From Clostridiaceae bacterium Marseille-Q3526 (GTDB lineage Bacteria > Bacillota > Clostridia > Lachnospirales > Lachnospiraceae): a DNA stretch of 64,000 bases. This document shows positions 9,626 through 17,634 of this stretch, one piece after another (the first letter of the stretch is position 1; each line of letters opens with the position of its first letter). The notes under the pieces were generated by a model, which was not told the DNA's origin, made no database searches, and worked only from the letters and a program-made list of their open reading frames with translations. The stretch lies in NCBI GenBank assembly GCA_018223375.1, contig JAGTTS010000001.1:1-64000 (forward strand). Direction: 5' to 3'. A program made the translations under genes and the position numbers.

Positions 9626-10399
9626 TTAACCTCTTTTTCCGCCGTAGTGCAGCTGATTCAAAATCTCGTTTCTGTACTCCACGAACTGCGCGGAGGAACG
9701 ATCTCTCGGAAAAGCCCCGTCAATCTTAATTTCTGCCACAATGCGGCCTGGATTGGCGTCCATCACCAGCACTCTGGTTCCCATATAGATAGCCTCGTCC
9801 ACATCGTGGGTGACCATCAGGGCCAGCTGCCTGGTATCGGCCCACATATTTAAAATTTCATCCTGCATGTTCATGCGGGTGAAGGCGTCCAGAGCGCCCA
9901 GAGGCTCGTCTAACAGCAGAATATCCGGCTCGTTGATCAGGGAACGGACCAGAGCCACTCTCTGGGCCATGCCGCCTGAGAGCTGTCCCGGATAATCGTC
10001 CTTAAACTGCTCCAGACCGATGATATTTAACATCCTCTGAACCTTCTCTTCATTTCCCTTCAGCTTTCCCTGCATTTCCAGGCTGAAGGCAATGTTCTTC
10101 TCAACCGTCAGCCATGGAAACAGCGTGGGCTTCTGGAATACCATCCCACGGTTCGGATCCGGTCCCTCAACCACTGCGCCATTGACAGAAACCGTCCCCA
10201 GAGTCGGGGTAATAAGGCCTGCCACCAGGCGGAGAATGGTGGATTTTCCGCAGCCGGACGGGCCTACCAGAGAAATAAACTCCCCGCTCTCCATCTGGGC
10301 GTTTACGTTATATAAGGCGTGCGTCACGTCGTCGCTCTCTACCTTCGCGAACACCTTGCTCACATTTTCAAGCTTTAATGTTACCTTTTTATCTTCCAT
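9626..10399 (-). CDS. NitT/TauT-type ABC importer ATPase
   Basis: 257-aa ATPase of the SsuB/TauB/NrtD family. Walker A GPSGCGKST, Q-loop VFQKPTLFPWLTV, signature LSGGMAQR, Walker B ILLLDEPLGALD and switch VTHDVDEA are all present. Its start overlaps the stop of the permease gene, so synthesis is coupled. It drives uptake through that permease using the lipoprotein receptor downstream. Confidence 0.92.
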   Translation of the reverse strand: MEDKKVTLKLENVSKVFAKVESDDVTHALYNVNAQMESGEFISLVGPSGCGKSTILRLVAGLITPTLGTVSVNGAVVEGPDPNRGMVFQKPTLFPWLTVEKNIAFSLEMQGKLKGNEEKVQRMLNIIGLEQFKDDYPGQLSGGMAQRVALVRSLINEPDILLLDEPLGALDAFTRMNMQDEILNMWADTRQLALMVTHDVDEAIYMGTRVLVMDANPGRIVAEIKIDGAFPRDRSSAQFVEYRNEILNQLHYGGKRG

Positions 10400-11472
10400 T
10401 ACTTTTCAACTCCATTCTGCCAGCGGAGCACATGATGCTTCACCGCCTCAAGCGCCTTGGTAACAAGAGTGAAGATCAGGCAGATCACAAACAGCGCCGC
10501 AAATACTTTATCATAGCTGGCCCAGCCCGTCTGCCATGTCATATACCAGCCAAGTCCGGCCTTTACGCCCAGCATCTCCGCGATCATAAGAGCCACGCAG
10601 GAAGAGCTCATGGCCTGGGTACAGCCCTGCAGAATCGACGGCATGGCGTGGGGAATCGCCACCCGGAACACCAGCTGCCTTTTGCTGGCGCCCAGAGTTC
10701 TGGCCGCCTCGAAAAAGTCCTTGTCCACATTGGAGATTCCGGTCAGAGAGGCCACTGTGACGGCAAACCAGGAACCCAGGGCAATGATAAACACCGCTCC
10801 CGCAAACAGGGAGGAGGCGATTACCATAATCACAGGAATCCAGGTAGAGGTCGGAATCGGCCCCAGAAATTTGATGACCGGGTCAACCCAGTAGCGCACC
10901 CGCCTGGAATAGCCGCAGGTAATTCCCGTTACCAGTCCCAGGCTGACGCCGATCACATAGCCGATCATCAGAAGCCGCAGCGTGTGCATGGTACACTCGA
11001 TTAACATGGGGTAATCCGATACAAACGCGTTGATAATAAAGTTCATGCACGGGACAAAGGGCTGCGTCAGCGTACCTGTCTTAAGAGTCAGATAATCATA
11101 CAGCGCCAGAAGCAGAAAAAGAGCCGAAATGCGGGGCGCCCCATAGCGCAGTTTCTCATAGTAAACCTTATTTCCCCTCCGTCTTTTAAAGGCAGCAAAG
11201 AGACCCGCGCATAAGTAGGCTGCCATCATGGCAGCCAGCACGTACACATAGTACATGGGATTCTTATTTCTTGCTAAATCCGGAATCAAAAGGTACTCCG
11301 ATAAAGCCGCGGCCCCGCATACGGCAGGAAGAGCCATGATCAGCGCTTCTTCCACTTTCTGAACCGGAGTTTTCTCTTTCTCTTCCAGTTCCTTTAATTC
11401 ACGGCGGGGAAGATTTCCCCGCTGTTTCAATTCCGAATTGTGTTCCATAACAGCCTGCACATGTTCCGACAT
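10399..11472 (-). CDS. NitT/TauT-type ABC importer permease
   Basis: 357-aa membrane protein of the SsuC/TauC family. The C-terminal domain carries the EAA-loop sequence EAARTLGASKRQLVFRVAIP that contacts the ATPase. Unlike most relatives it has an extra N-terminal region with two or three helices (about residues 40-115) before the core domain. Start taken at the ATG at 11472 (MSEHVQ) after AGGAGAGG. First gene of the transporter operon that continues through the DUF4418, FtsX and LolD-like genes. Confidence 0.88.
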   Translation of the reverse strand: MSEHVQAVMEHNSELKQRGNLPRRELKELEEKEKTPVQKVEEALIMALPAVCGAAALSEYLLIPDLARNKNPMYYVYVLAAMMAAYLCAGLFAAFKRRRGNKVYYEKLRYGAPRISALFLLLALYDYLTLKTGTLTQPFVPCMNFIINAFVSDYPMLIECTMHTLRLLMIGYVIGVSLGLVTGITCGYSRRVRYWVDPVIKFLGPIPTSTWIPVIMVIASSLFAGAVFIIALGSWFAVTVASLTGISNVDKDFFEAARTLGASKRQLVFRVAIPHAMPSILQGCTQAMSSSCVALMIAEMLGVKAGLGWYMTWQTGWASYDKVFAALFVICLIFTLVTKALEAVKHHVLRWQNGVEK

Positions 11473-11634
11473 TGTTTCCTCTCCTGTTCCTTGTTTCCTA
11501 AATTTTCTAACTATTAGGCTACCACAATCTGGAACAAATAAGAAATTGATTTTATCCATAAAAAAGTCTGCTTATTGATATTCTTTATACAGTCTGAGAC
11601 GTGCAGGCCGGACCTCTTTCCGCCATAAAAATCA

Positions 11635-11687
11635 AAAAAGAGACCTTCCCGCCTCCCCATAGGGAAGGCGTCGGAAAATCTCTTTTT
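11635..11687. terminator. bidirectional-looking terminator
   Basis: Long hairpin: AAAAAGAGA pairs with TCTCTTTTT and an inner CCTTCCC pairs with GGGAAGG. It closes the NifX-FKBP transcription unit on the minus strand. Confidence 0.65.
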
Positions 11688-11729
11688 CTGATTATCTGCA
11701 ATATGAAATTTCAGCAGTCCGCTTTCTGC

Positions 11730-12587
11730 TTATTCTGTCTCCAGAAGCTCAATATGGAAGTTTAACTCCTTGCCTGCCATGTCGTGGTTCGCGTCAAAGG
11801 TAATGTTTGTCTCGTCCTTTGCCGTTACCTTAACCGGGAAGGGCTGGCCGAACTGATTGGACAGGTAAACCTGCTGGCCGACTTCCAGATTCTCTGCTCC
11901 TGGAAGCTGCGCAATCTCCACTGTAAAAATAGCATCCGGATCCGGCATGCCGTAAGCCTCCTCCGGCATCAGATGAACGTCCACTGACTGGCCCGGCTCC
12001 ATATTCACAACTGCCGCGTCAAAGCCCTTGATCATCTGGCCTACTCCGCAGATAAACTCTAATGGCTGGCCTCTGTCATAGGAGGAGTCAAACTGTGTTC
12101 CGTCGTTGAGCGTTCCTCTGTAGTGAGCACGGCACAGCTTTCCTGCATTGCGCCCCTCCATGATAATCTGCGGCTGAGAACCGCATCCGCCTCCGCAGCC
12201 GCTGCATCCGCCTCCGCAGCCTCCGCAGGAATGGCCCTCTTCATGCTCCTCGTGGTCATGGTGATCACAGTTTACGCCTGTGGAAACCAGCTCTCCCTTC
12301 AGATAAGCCTCCACAGCTTCATCGCAGCTTCCCTGGGCGCCGGAAAACACCTGGATTCCAGCCTCGTCGAGAGCCGTCTGTGCTCCTCCGCCCAGGCCTC
12401 CGCAGATCAGCACGTTCACGGACTGCGCTGCCAGAACGCCTGCTAAAGCGCCGTGTCCCTCTCCGTTGGAGCTGATCACCTCGCTTGAAACCACCTGGTT
12501 ATTCTCTGTTTCATAAACCTTGAAATATTCTGTTTTTCCAAAATGCTGAAATACGTTTCCGTTGTCATAAGCAACTGCTATCTTCAT
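11730..12587 (-). CDS. NifX/NifB-like domain fused to SlyD-like FKBP prolyl isomerase
   Basis: 285-aa two-domain protein. Residues 1-100 (MKIAVAYDNGNVFQHFGKTE to AVEAYLKGEL) are a dinitrogenase iron-molybdenum cofactor-type domain, the fold of NifX and small Fe-S or Mo-binding carriers. A linker rich in His and Cys (DHHDHEEHEEGHSCGG, then repeated CGG and CGGGC) at about 108-136 should bind metal. Residues about 140-285 are an FKBP-type isomerase with an inserted chaperone flap (HYRGTLNDGTQFDSSYDRGQ, then MPEEAYGMPD), like SlyD, itself a nickel-binding folding helper. The gene stands alone between terminators and a divergent promoter. Inference: a metallochaperone or metalloenzyme folding factor. 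Confidence 0.85.
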   Translation of the reverse strand: MKIAVAYDNGNVFQHFGKTEYFKVYETENNQVVSSEVISSNGEGHGALAGVLAAQSVNVLICGGLGGGAQTALDEAGIQVFSGAQGSCDEAVEAYLKGELVSTGVNCDHHDHEEHEEGHSCGGCGGGCSGCGGGCGSQPQIIMEGRNAGKLCRAHYRGTLNDGTQFDSSYDRGQPLEFICGVGQMIKGFDAAVVNMEPGQSVDVHLMPEEAYGMPDPDAIFTVEIAQLPGAENLEVGQQVYLSNQFGQPFPVKVTAKDETNITFDANHDMAGKELNFHIELLETE

Positions 12588-12625
12588 ATCTCTGTCCTCT
12601 TCTTTCCTGCCTGTGAATCTGGCCA

Positions 12626-12668
12626 GATCTGACAGCTTCCCTCTCCGCGAATCTATTCCGATCTGACA
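12626..12668. repeat. GATCTGACA direct repeat in divergent intergenic region
   Basis: The nonamer GATCTGACA occurs at 12626-12634 and again at 12660-12668, 34 bases apart, between the NifX-FKBP gene and the response regulator promoter. It could be a regulator binding pair; short enough to be chance. Confidence 0.3.
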
Positions 12669-12726
12669 ATGTAATGAATGCAGTCTATTCTAACATATAA
12701 AAAGCTGTTTGTGAACCGCCTCTTCG

Positions 12727-12755
12727 TTGCTTTTCCCCCTGCTTTCCTATATAAT
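12727..12755 (+). promoter_or_regulatory. promoter of the LytTR two-component operon
   Basis: TTGCTT and a perfect TATAAT with 17 bases between, about 70 bases ahead of the response regulator ATG. Confidence 0.65.
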
Positions 12756-12830
12756 TTGATTGGAACGCCGGAGTGCAGGAAACCGTCTTGTTCTAAATGC
12801 CTGGCGTCTGGATTGAAGGGGGATTATTTT

Positions 12831-13562
12831 ATGATACATATCTGCGTCTGCGATGATGACGACGCTATGGGAAGCCGTCTGAGCGGGCTGATTCAGGACG
12901 TCTGCAAAAAACACGGTATCTGCGCTTCTGTCTGCCGTTTCAGCTCCGGTGAAGAGCTTTTATTTCACTTAGAAGAAATGAAACAGCCCATTGATATCTA
13001 TTTTCTCGACATTCTGATGAAACAGCTCAATGGCGTGGAGACAGCCGCCAGACTCCGGGCCGTCAGCCCTACAGCCCAGATTATTTTTCTCACCGTCAGC
13101 AAGGAACACGTCTTCGAAGCCCTGGACGTGATGCCGCTCCACTACCTTTTAAAGCAGGACGTGGGCACGGGAAAAATCGAAACGGTGCTTCTGCGGGCCG
13201 TTTCCCTGGCTGAAAAAAGCCAGCGCCAGTCCTTTACCTATAAATTCGGCAAAACCATTGGGTCTGTTCTGCTTCGGGATATTGTGTATTTTGAAGTGAA
13301 AAACAGAATTATTGAAATTCATCTGAAAAATGGGCCTGCGATTGAGTTTTACGGCAACATTAAGGATCTGGAACAGCAGCTTCTTTCCGCTTCCTTTGAA
13401 CGGGTCCACCGTTCCTACATCGTCAATTTTGAGAATGTAGACTATCTGCAGGGACGGGAGTTTGTCTGCGTTGATCAGACAGTCATTCCCATTGGACAGA
13501 AGTATGCCGGGGCAGTGGAGCAGTACCAGAATTACCTTCTGAACAGCCTTTCCATGATTTAG
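12831..13562 (+). CDS. LytTR-family response regulator
   Basis: 243-aa transcription factor with an N-terminal receiver domain (residues 1-120) and a C-terminal LytTR DNA-binding domain (about 140-240). The acidic cluster CDDDD and the phospho-acceptor Asp in YFLDILM are visible, as is the LytTR core (DIVYFEVKNRIIEIHLKNG, then FERVHRSYIVN). Start at the ATG at 12831 (MIHICVCDDDD) after GGGGGA. The sensor kinase gene follows directly but is split by the transposon, so the regulator is likely orphaned. Obvious candidate targets are the genes after the kinase (ATC-hydrolase-like and Nramp-like). Confidence 0.9.
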   Translation: MIHICVCDDDDAMGSRLSGLIQDVCKKHGICASVCRFSSGEELLFHLEEMKQPIDIYFLDILMKQLNGVETAARLRAVSPTAQIIFLTVSKEHVFEALDVMPLHYLLKQDVGTGKIETVLLRAVSLAEKSQRQSFTYKFGKTIGSVLLRDIVYFEVKNRIIEIHLKNGPAIEFYGNIKDLEQQLLSASFERVHRSYIVNFENVDYLQGREFVCVDQTVIPIGQKYAGAVEQYQNYLLNSLSMI

Positions 13563-13575
13563 AGGAGGAATTTCC

Positions 13576-13857
13576 ATAGCAAACCGCATTTACCGCATAT
13601 TCTGGGTGTTCTTTCTGGCTGTGTCCGGAGTGTTTCTCCTCTCCCTTCAGAACGAACGTCCCACTGACTCCTACCACGTCTTTCTGGATCTGACAAAGTC
13701 TAACGGAGCCGTTCATTTTGAAAGCTCTGAGGCGGAAGAAGATACTCTTTCTTTCTGCTGCCGTCAGAAATATGGGCGGACGGAAGGAAAGTCCCTGTGC
13801 CTGACAGCTGCGAAACCTTTGCGCTTGATTCTGAAACCTGGTTTCTCATTCCCAGAG
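13576..13857 (+). pseudogene. 5' part of GHKL sensor kinase gene, cut by transposon
   Basis: N-terminal fragment of the kinase whose remainder lies at 31692-33157. It encodes a membrane helix (RIYRIFWVFFLAVSGVFLL) and the start of an extracellular domain. GGAGG sits seven bases ahead of ATA at 13576, where the start is expected; no ATG is available and the next GTG (13606) lies inside the helix. After about 13750 the protein-like text moves to another frame (FFLLPSEIWADGRKVPVPDS, then ETWFLIPR). One T missing from the run at 13748-13750 explains this. With that T restored, the two parts total 583 codons and join in frame. Confidence 0.75.
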
Positions 13858-13867
13858 ACAAATTGTC
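13851..13867. other. left attachment junction (attL)
   Basis: Core AGAG at 13854-13857, containing the GA dinucleotide typical of TnpX/TndX-type recombinases. An 11-base palindrome GACAA-A-TTGTC overlaps and extends into the element. Confidence 0.65.
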
Positions 13868-13890
13868 AAGGACTTTTTAATCAAATTCAC

Positions 13891-13929
13891 AAAAAAGGTG
13901 CCAGAAGCACCGTATGGCTCCTGACACCT
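13891..13929 (-). terminator. terminator at the element's left end
   Basis: On the minus strand AGGTGTCAGGAGC pairs imperfectly with GCTTCTGGCACCT and is followed by six T. It ends transcription of the leftmost element genes before host DNA. Confidence 0.7.
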
Positions 13930-13940
13930 CGTTTGACAGA

Positions 13941-14306
13941 TTACATTTTTCCGTTCAGCAGGTCTTTGCAGAGATACGCATAGTCTGGCAGCTGGTTGAT
14001 ATATGGCTCCCAGCGCCGCTTGATTTCCGCCAATTCCAGCGGATCGGCTTTCTCCAGTGCATGATCGTTGCCTGTCATATATAAAACATCCGTAGCAACA
14101 TCATCCAAACACCTGCCGCAGAGATCAGCAGCTGATTCTATCCTAATGCCAGTATCCACATAAAGCGGATTGACGCCAATCGCCAGCCAGACATAGCCTA
14201 CCTTGTCCGACCAGAGCAGTTCAAAATCAGGGCTTTGCCGCAGATGTTCCGCAAAGACCTCCTTTACTCGTTCAATTTCATGCTTCTCTTTTTCTGTGTA
14301 AAGCAT
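13941..14306 (-). CDS. conserved-looking hypothetical protein of the transposon
   Basis: 121-aa soluble protein beginning MLYTEKEKHEIERVKEVF, start at the ATG at 14306 eight bases after AGGAGG. No domain recognised. It contains a two-Cys segment (ADLCGRCLDDV) and is rich in Asp, Glu and aromatic residues. It is the leftmost gene of the element and is followed by a strong terminator. Such short genes at the distal end of Tn4451-like elements are often accessory; no function is proposed. Confidence 0.6.
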   Translation of the reverse strand: MLYTEKEKHEIERVKEVFAEHLRQSPDFELLWSDKVGYVWLAIGVNPLYVDTGIRIESAADLCGRCLDDVATDVLYMTGNDHALEKADPLELAEIKRRWEPYINQLPDYAYLCKDLLNGKM

Positions 14307-14383
14307 TTTCGTGTCCTCCTTGACAAAAATTTTGGTGCGTACCATTATCAGTTTAGCACAAGGCGGCTTCGTTTATCAGTCTG

Positions 14384-14578
14384 TCACATCTGCTGAATTT
14401 CATTTTTGAGCATACGCTTGATTTTATCGCTCATGGTTTCTGTGCTGGTATTGCTGAAATGGACATGAACCTTGTAGGTTGTCTTACCGATTTTCTTTAC
14501 CATCGCTGGCGTGTTTTCCGGCGCTCTGGACGCAGTAGCGGCGTCTGCCACCTGCATAGTACGGGGTTCTCTGTTCAT
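14384..14578 (-). CDS. tnpW: transposon-encoded protein TnpW
   Basis: 64-aa protein whose C-terminal half (KIGKTTYKVHVHFSNTSTET, then MSDKIKRMLKNE) matches the TnpW family of Clostridia mobilizable transposons. Start ATG at 14578 with AAAGGAG upstream. Its role is not established; family members travel with TnpV and TnpX-like recombinases. It lies just downstream of the DnaC-like gene. Confidence 0.75.
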   Translation of the reverse strand: MNREPRTMQVADAATASRAPENTPAMVKKIGKTTYKVHVHFSNTSTETMSDKIKRMLKNEIQQM

Positions 14579-14621
14579 GGCGCTCCTTTCTCCGAACGGG
14601 TCTGTGCCGCCCGGTAAAAAA

Positions 14622-15485
14622 TCAGTCTTGCTTACTGTTTACAATGTCTTTTGCTGTCTGTCGGGTAGCCCCGGCATTTTCTTCCCGGAAATTCTTCCCG
14701 TCAAAAAGAATCGGCGCACACCGTTCCAAAATACGGTCATAGATACGGGCGTGGGCCAGATCAGGCGGGTTTTTCAGCTCGGACAGTTTCAAGTTTGTTG
14801 TGATAATCATGGGCCTGCGGCTGCGGTAGCGGCTGTCGATGACGAAAAACATCTGCTCCATGGCATATTCGGTACTGCGCTCTACACCCAGATCGTCAAT
14901 GATAAGCAGGTCGTACTCGTCAAAGCTGGCGATAAAGTCGGCCCTGTCCTCGGAAAACATCCCCGTCAGGCGGTTCAGGATGGTGGGAAAGTTCGTCATC
15001 AGCACCGGCACATCCCGGTCAAGCAGGGCGTTGGCAATACAACCGGCGAAAAAGGACTTGCCGGTTCCCACATCCCCAAACAGCAGCAGGCCGGTGTTAT
15101 TCTTGTAAGCCTCCTTCCAGTTCTCCACATAGGAGCGGGCCTTGTCCATCAGGGGATTTTTGCCGTTGTCGTTGGCAAAGGTGTAGTCGTACAGATAGCG
15201 GTCTTGCAGGCCCTGGGCCTTCCGCCGCTTGATACGCTCCATGCGGCGCTGCCGTTCCTCGGCGGCTTTGCGCTGTTCCTCGGCCTCCCGCTGGCACTGG
15301 CAGATACAGCGGGGCATGAAGTAGCCCGGTTTCCCAAAGCATGGCACAACAGTCTGCCTCTGGCCGCCGCACTTCTTACAGTGAATGAGGCCGTCTGCCG
15401 GGTCTATGTACTCGTCCCCGGCCAGCTCCACACCGGCGGCTGCCTTGTCGATCAGCGCCCGGATTTCTGCGGTAATCTCAATCAT
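14622..15485 (-). CDS. DnaC/IstB-like helicase loader ATPase
   Basis: 287-aa AAA+ ATPase. An N-terminal zinc-type region (CKKCGG, then CICQC at about residues 36-64) is followed by a charged helix and an ATPase core with Walker A GDVGTGKSFF and Walker B LLIIDDLGVE. This is the DnaC-like loader found beside replication initiators in integrative elements and phages. Its start overlaps the stop of the replisome organiser gene upstream, so the pair probably loads the host helicase during element replication. Confidence 0.85.
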   Translation of the reverse strand: MIEITAEIRALIDKAAAGVELAGDEYIDPADGLIHCKKCGGQRQTVVPCFGKPGYFMPRCICQCQREAEEQRKAAEERQRRMERIKRRKAQGLQDRYLYDYTFANDNGKNPLMDKARSYVENWKEAYKNNTGLLLFGDVGTGKSFFAGCIANALLDRDVPVLMTNFPTILNRLTGMFSEDRADFIASFDEYDLLIIDDLGVERSTEYAMEQMFFVIDSRYRSRRPMIITTNLKLSELKNPPDLAHARIYDRILERCAPILFDGKNFREENAGATRQTAKDIVNSKQD

Positions 15486-16216
15486 ACGGTTTCATCCTCC
15501 TTTACGCTGTAATCCCGGTTGCGGGAGGGCGGGACCGCTTTCCTGGCGTCCTCACCGGCCCAGCGCCGGATGGTGGCGGCATGGCTCTGATACCGCTTAC
15601 CGGTAGAGGCCATGTATTCGGACAGCTTTTCGATGTACTGGCCCCATACAGTGGGAAAACTGGCCTGCAAGTCTGCCAGTTCCTCGTCCGTCAGGAAAAC
15701 ATTCTGGTAACGGCCATAGGCGCGGGCGGAGCGTCCCTTCTCTATCTCTCTCTTTATCTCTATCTCTTTCTCTAACTCTATCTCTATCTCTGGTGGACGA
15801 ATGTCGGACAAATGTCCGCCGTTTGTCCGGGGCGCAGAAAGAGCCTTATTTTGAAGCCTTGCAGCCCGCTTTCGCTCGGCCTCGGTAGAGGACTGGCCGA
15901 TTAAAAGTTCGATGTTGCTCATGTAGAATGTGCCGCTGTCCAGCACTTCCACAAGACCCAGCTTCAAAAAGATCTGCAAGGCTCTCTCCACAGTGCCGAT
16001 CTGCTGGCGGGTAATGGTGGCGATCATCTGCGCCGTGTAAGGAATGTCCTCGTCAAGTTGAAGCCGTCCACCATGTTTCAGCGATTTCAGATACAGCTTG
16101 AGCAGAATGTTGGAATACAGCACACCATCCTGCATACTTTCCAGCAGCACGATGGAATCATCGTCAAAATAGTTTTCTTTGAGTTTCAGGTAATAATATT
16201 TTCGGTTGTCTGACAT
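15482..16216 (-). CDS. phage-type replisome organiser protein
   Basis: 244-aa initiator-like protein. Residues 1-115 (MSDNRKYYYLKLKENYFDDD, then LYSNILLKLYLKSLKHGG) match the replisome organiser N-terminal winged-helix domain. The middle has a low-complexity stretch of alternating Glu/Ile/Lys encoded by a TCTCTA-rich tract, and the C-terminal part resembles a DnaD-type tail. It should bind the element's origin and recruit the DnaC-like ATPase encoded next. Confidence 0.8.
   Translation of the reverse strand: MSDNRKYYYLKLKENYFDDDSIVLLESMQDGVLYSNILLKLYLKSLKHGGRLQLDEDIPYTAQMIATITRQQIGTVERALQIFLKLGLVEVLDSGTFYMSNIELLIGQSSTEAERKRAARLQNKALSAPRTNGGHLSDIRPPEIEIELEKEIEIKREIEKGRSARAYGRYQNVFLTDEELADLQASFPTVWGQYIEKLSEYMASTGKRYQSHAATIRRWAGEDARKAVPPSRNRDYSVKEDETV
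15739..15792. repeat. TCTCTA-type simple repeat inside replisome organiser gene
   Basis: A 54-base tract of repeated TCTCTATC-like units encodes the Glu/Ile-rich linker. It is prone to slippage, so the linker length may vary between copies. Confidence 0.7.
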
Positions 16217-16329
16217 AGGGTTCCTCCTTGGGGTTTCTCTTGGGATTCTGTACGCATTTTAAGGCCGTTCTAGGGGTCGGAGGATAAATCTATCAGCCTG
16301 CCTTTGACACCCTCGAAAAAATCCTTGAT

Positions 16330-16728
16330 TTACAAGGGTTTTTCAGCCCCTAAAGCGTGACATTTCTCCCGTTGTTTCCGCTTGCGCTTTGCGGCGTTGA
16401 TCCGCTTCATGCGTGCGGCACATTCTGGGCAGTATTTGGCCCGGTTGGAACCGGGGGTAAACAGCGCCCCGCATACGGCGCATTTCTTCGCATTCATCCG
16501 GTGGAACAGCGCCGTTTCCAGTTCCTTATCCTGCGGCAATACCGCCGTCCGAAACCACCTGCACAACAGGGAGTAGGAAATAGACTGGACACAGACACAT
16601 TCCTCCCCATCGTCCAGGGCGATACAGTTTCCGTCGATGTAGTTACAGCACTCATGCACCAGCCTCCGCACTCTGCGGTACTGGCGGTAATCCATGACGG
16701 GGATAGGTTCAGGCTTGCTTTTTTTCAT
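16330..16728 (-). CDS. cysteine-rich VLP-type protein
   Basis: 132-aa small zinc-binding-type protein. The pattern CCNYIDGNCIALDDGEECVC followed by LLCRWFRTAVLPQDKEL matches the Cys-rich VLP family of clostridial mobile elements. A C-terminal zinc ribbon (CAVCGALF, then KYCPECAARM) precedes a basic tail (KRKRKQREK) that could bind DNA. Start ATG at 16728 (MKKSKPEPIPVMD); it overlaps the end of the preceding small Cys-rich gene. Confidence 0.8.
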   Translation of the reverse strand: MKKSKPEPIPVMDYRQYRRVRRLVHECCNYIDGNCIALDDGEECVCVQSISYSLLCRWFRTAVLPQDKELETALFHRMNAKKCAVCGALFTPGSNRAKYCPECAARMKRINAAKRKRKQREKCHALGAEKPL

Positions 16729-16885
16729 GCTGGCACTTCCCACACCCGCCGCAGTTGCCGCAGCCCTGGCAGGCATGGGCCTCCGGCTCCGGGCCGGTGG
16801 GCGCGTCTGCCGATTCCGGCTGCAAGAGGGCAAGGGGCAGGCGGATATTCAGGTGGCTAGTGACGGGCAAAATAATTTGCTTCAT
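16709..16885 (-). CDS. small Cys-rich protein (58 aa)
   Basis: Begins MKQIILPVTSHLNIRL at the ATG at 16885, after AGGAGG; the upstream in-frame extension has no site. The C-terminal end CQGCGNCGGCGKC is a dense Cys cluster likely to bind metal. It overlaps the next gene's start by 20 bases, suggesting coupled translation. Function unknown; it is part of the element backbone. Confidence 0.7.
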   Translation of the reverse strand: MKQIILPVTSHLNIRLPLALLQPESADAPTGPEPEAHACQGCGNCGGCGKCQHEKKQA

Positions 16886-16920
16886 ACAGTGACCTCCTTC
16901 AATGAATTTACTGTTAAATA

Positions 16921-16962
16921 TTCGTGCAAAGTATTGTTTTCTTCGTGCAAATGGCATATACT
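16921..16962 (+). promoter_or_regulatory. promoter and repeat operator of the RelB/YafQ module
   Basis: TTGTTT and TATACT with a 17-base spacer lie 30 bases before the antitoxin ATG. The decamer TTCGTGCAAA occurs at 16921-16930 and at 16942-16951, a 21-base (two-turn) period, one copy just upstream of the -35 box and one within the spacer. This fits autorepression by the antitoxin. Confidence 0.65.
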
Positions 16963-16991
16963 AAAAGTACCAGCAGAAAGGGGTTGATGAT

Positions 16992-17270
16992 ATGGCTGGA
17001 AATACCACAAACATCAGCATCCGCATGGACGCGGATTTGAAGGCACAGGCCGACGCCCTGTTTGCGGAACTCGGCATGAATTTATCCACGGCGTTCAACA
17101 TCTTCGTGCGCCAGTCGCTTCGTGAGGGCGGCATTCCCTTTGAGGTGAAGCTGGAACAGCCCAACAAGGAAACGATTGCTGCCATGCTGGAAGCGGAAAG
17201 GATTGCAAAAGACCCGTCTGTAAAGGGATACAATGACCTTGACGAGTTGTTTGCCGACCTGAAAAAATGA
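16992..17270 (+). CDS. RelB/DinJ family antitoxin
   Basis: 92-aa ribbon-helix-helix antitoxin. The N-terminal NTTNISIRMDADLKAQAD followed by NLSTAFNIFVRQS is the DinJ/RelB DNA-binding domain; the C-terminal part (YNDLDELFADLKK) should wrap the toxin. It overlaps the toxin gene by four bases. The only plus-strand gene pair in the left part of the element; probably stabilises it. Confidence 0.92.
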   Translation: MAGNTTNISIRMDADLKAQADALFAELGMNLSTAFNIFVRQSLREGGIPFEVKLEQPNKETIAAMLEAERIAKDPSVKGYNDLDELFADLKK

Positions 17271-17557
17271 GGAAAACAAAGTACACCGTCAAGTACACGA
17301 CCGCTTTCAAAAAGGACTACAAGCGGGCAATCAAGCGCGGCCTGAAAATCGAATTGCTGGAACAGGTCGTGGCGCTGCTGTCGATGGGCGAACCGCTGCC
17401 GGATAAAAACCGCGATCACGATTTGTCCGGCGATTGGGTGGGCCATCGGGAATGTCACATTCTCCCGGACTGGCTGCTCATTTACCGTATCGAGGATGAT
17501 GTGCTGGTGCTGACGCTTGCCCGCACCGGGTCGCACAGCGACTTGTTCGGCAAATAA
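17267..17557 (+). CDS. YafQ family mRNA-cleaving toxin
   Basis: 96-aa RelE-superfamily toxin of the YafQ type. Visible family features are FKKDYKRAIKRG, the His-containing DHDLSGDWVGHRECHILPDW, and LLIYRIEDDVLVLTLARTGSHSDLF. These proteins cut mRNA in the ribosome and are held inactive by the cognate antitoxin encoded just before. All expected basic and His residues seem present, so it should be active. Confidence 0.92.
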   Translation: MRKTKYTVKYTTAFKKDYKRAIKRGLKIELLEQVVALLSMGEPLPDKNRDHDLSGDWVGHRECHILPDWLLIYRIEDDVLVLTLARTGSHSDLFGK

Positions 17558-17565
17558 ACCATCTG

Positions 17566-17598
17566 CCGCCGTATGGGGAAACCTGTACGGCGGTTTTT
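17566..17598 (+). terminator. terminator after toxin gene
   Basis: CCGCCGT pairs with ACGGCGG, followed by five T. Confidence 0.75.
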
Positions 17599-17634
17599 CT
17601 GTGTGCAAAAGTATGTCGTGAAACGCGGTAGCCC

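Noticed and set aside
12678..12830. Longer start for the LytTR regulator
   Set aside because: The extension covers the promoter and is unlike a receiver domain; the ATG at 12831 has the ribosome site and the receiver start.
15739..15792. TCTCTA repeat as a CRISPR or regulatory array
   Set aside because: Units are 6-8 bases, without spacers, and in frame inside the replisome organiser gene.
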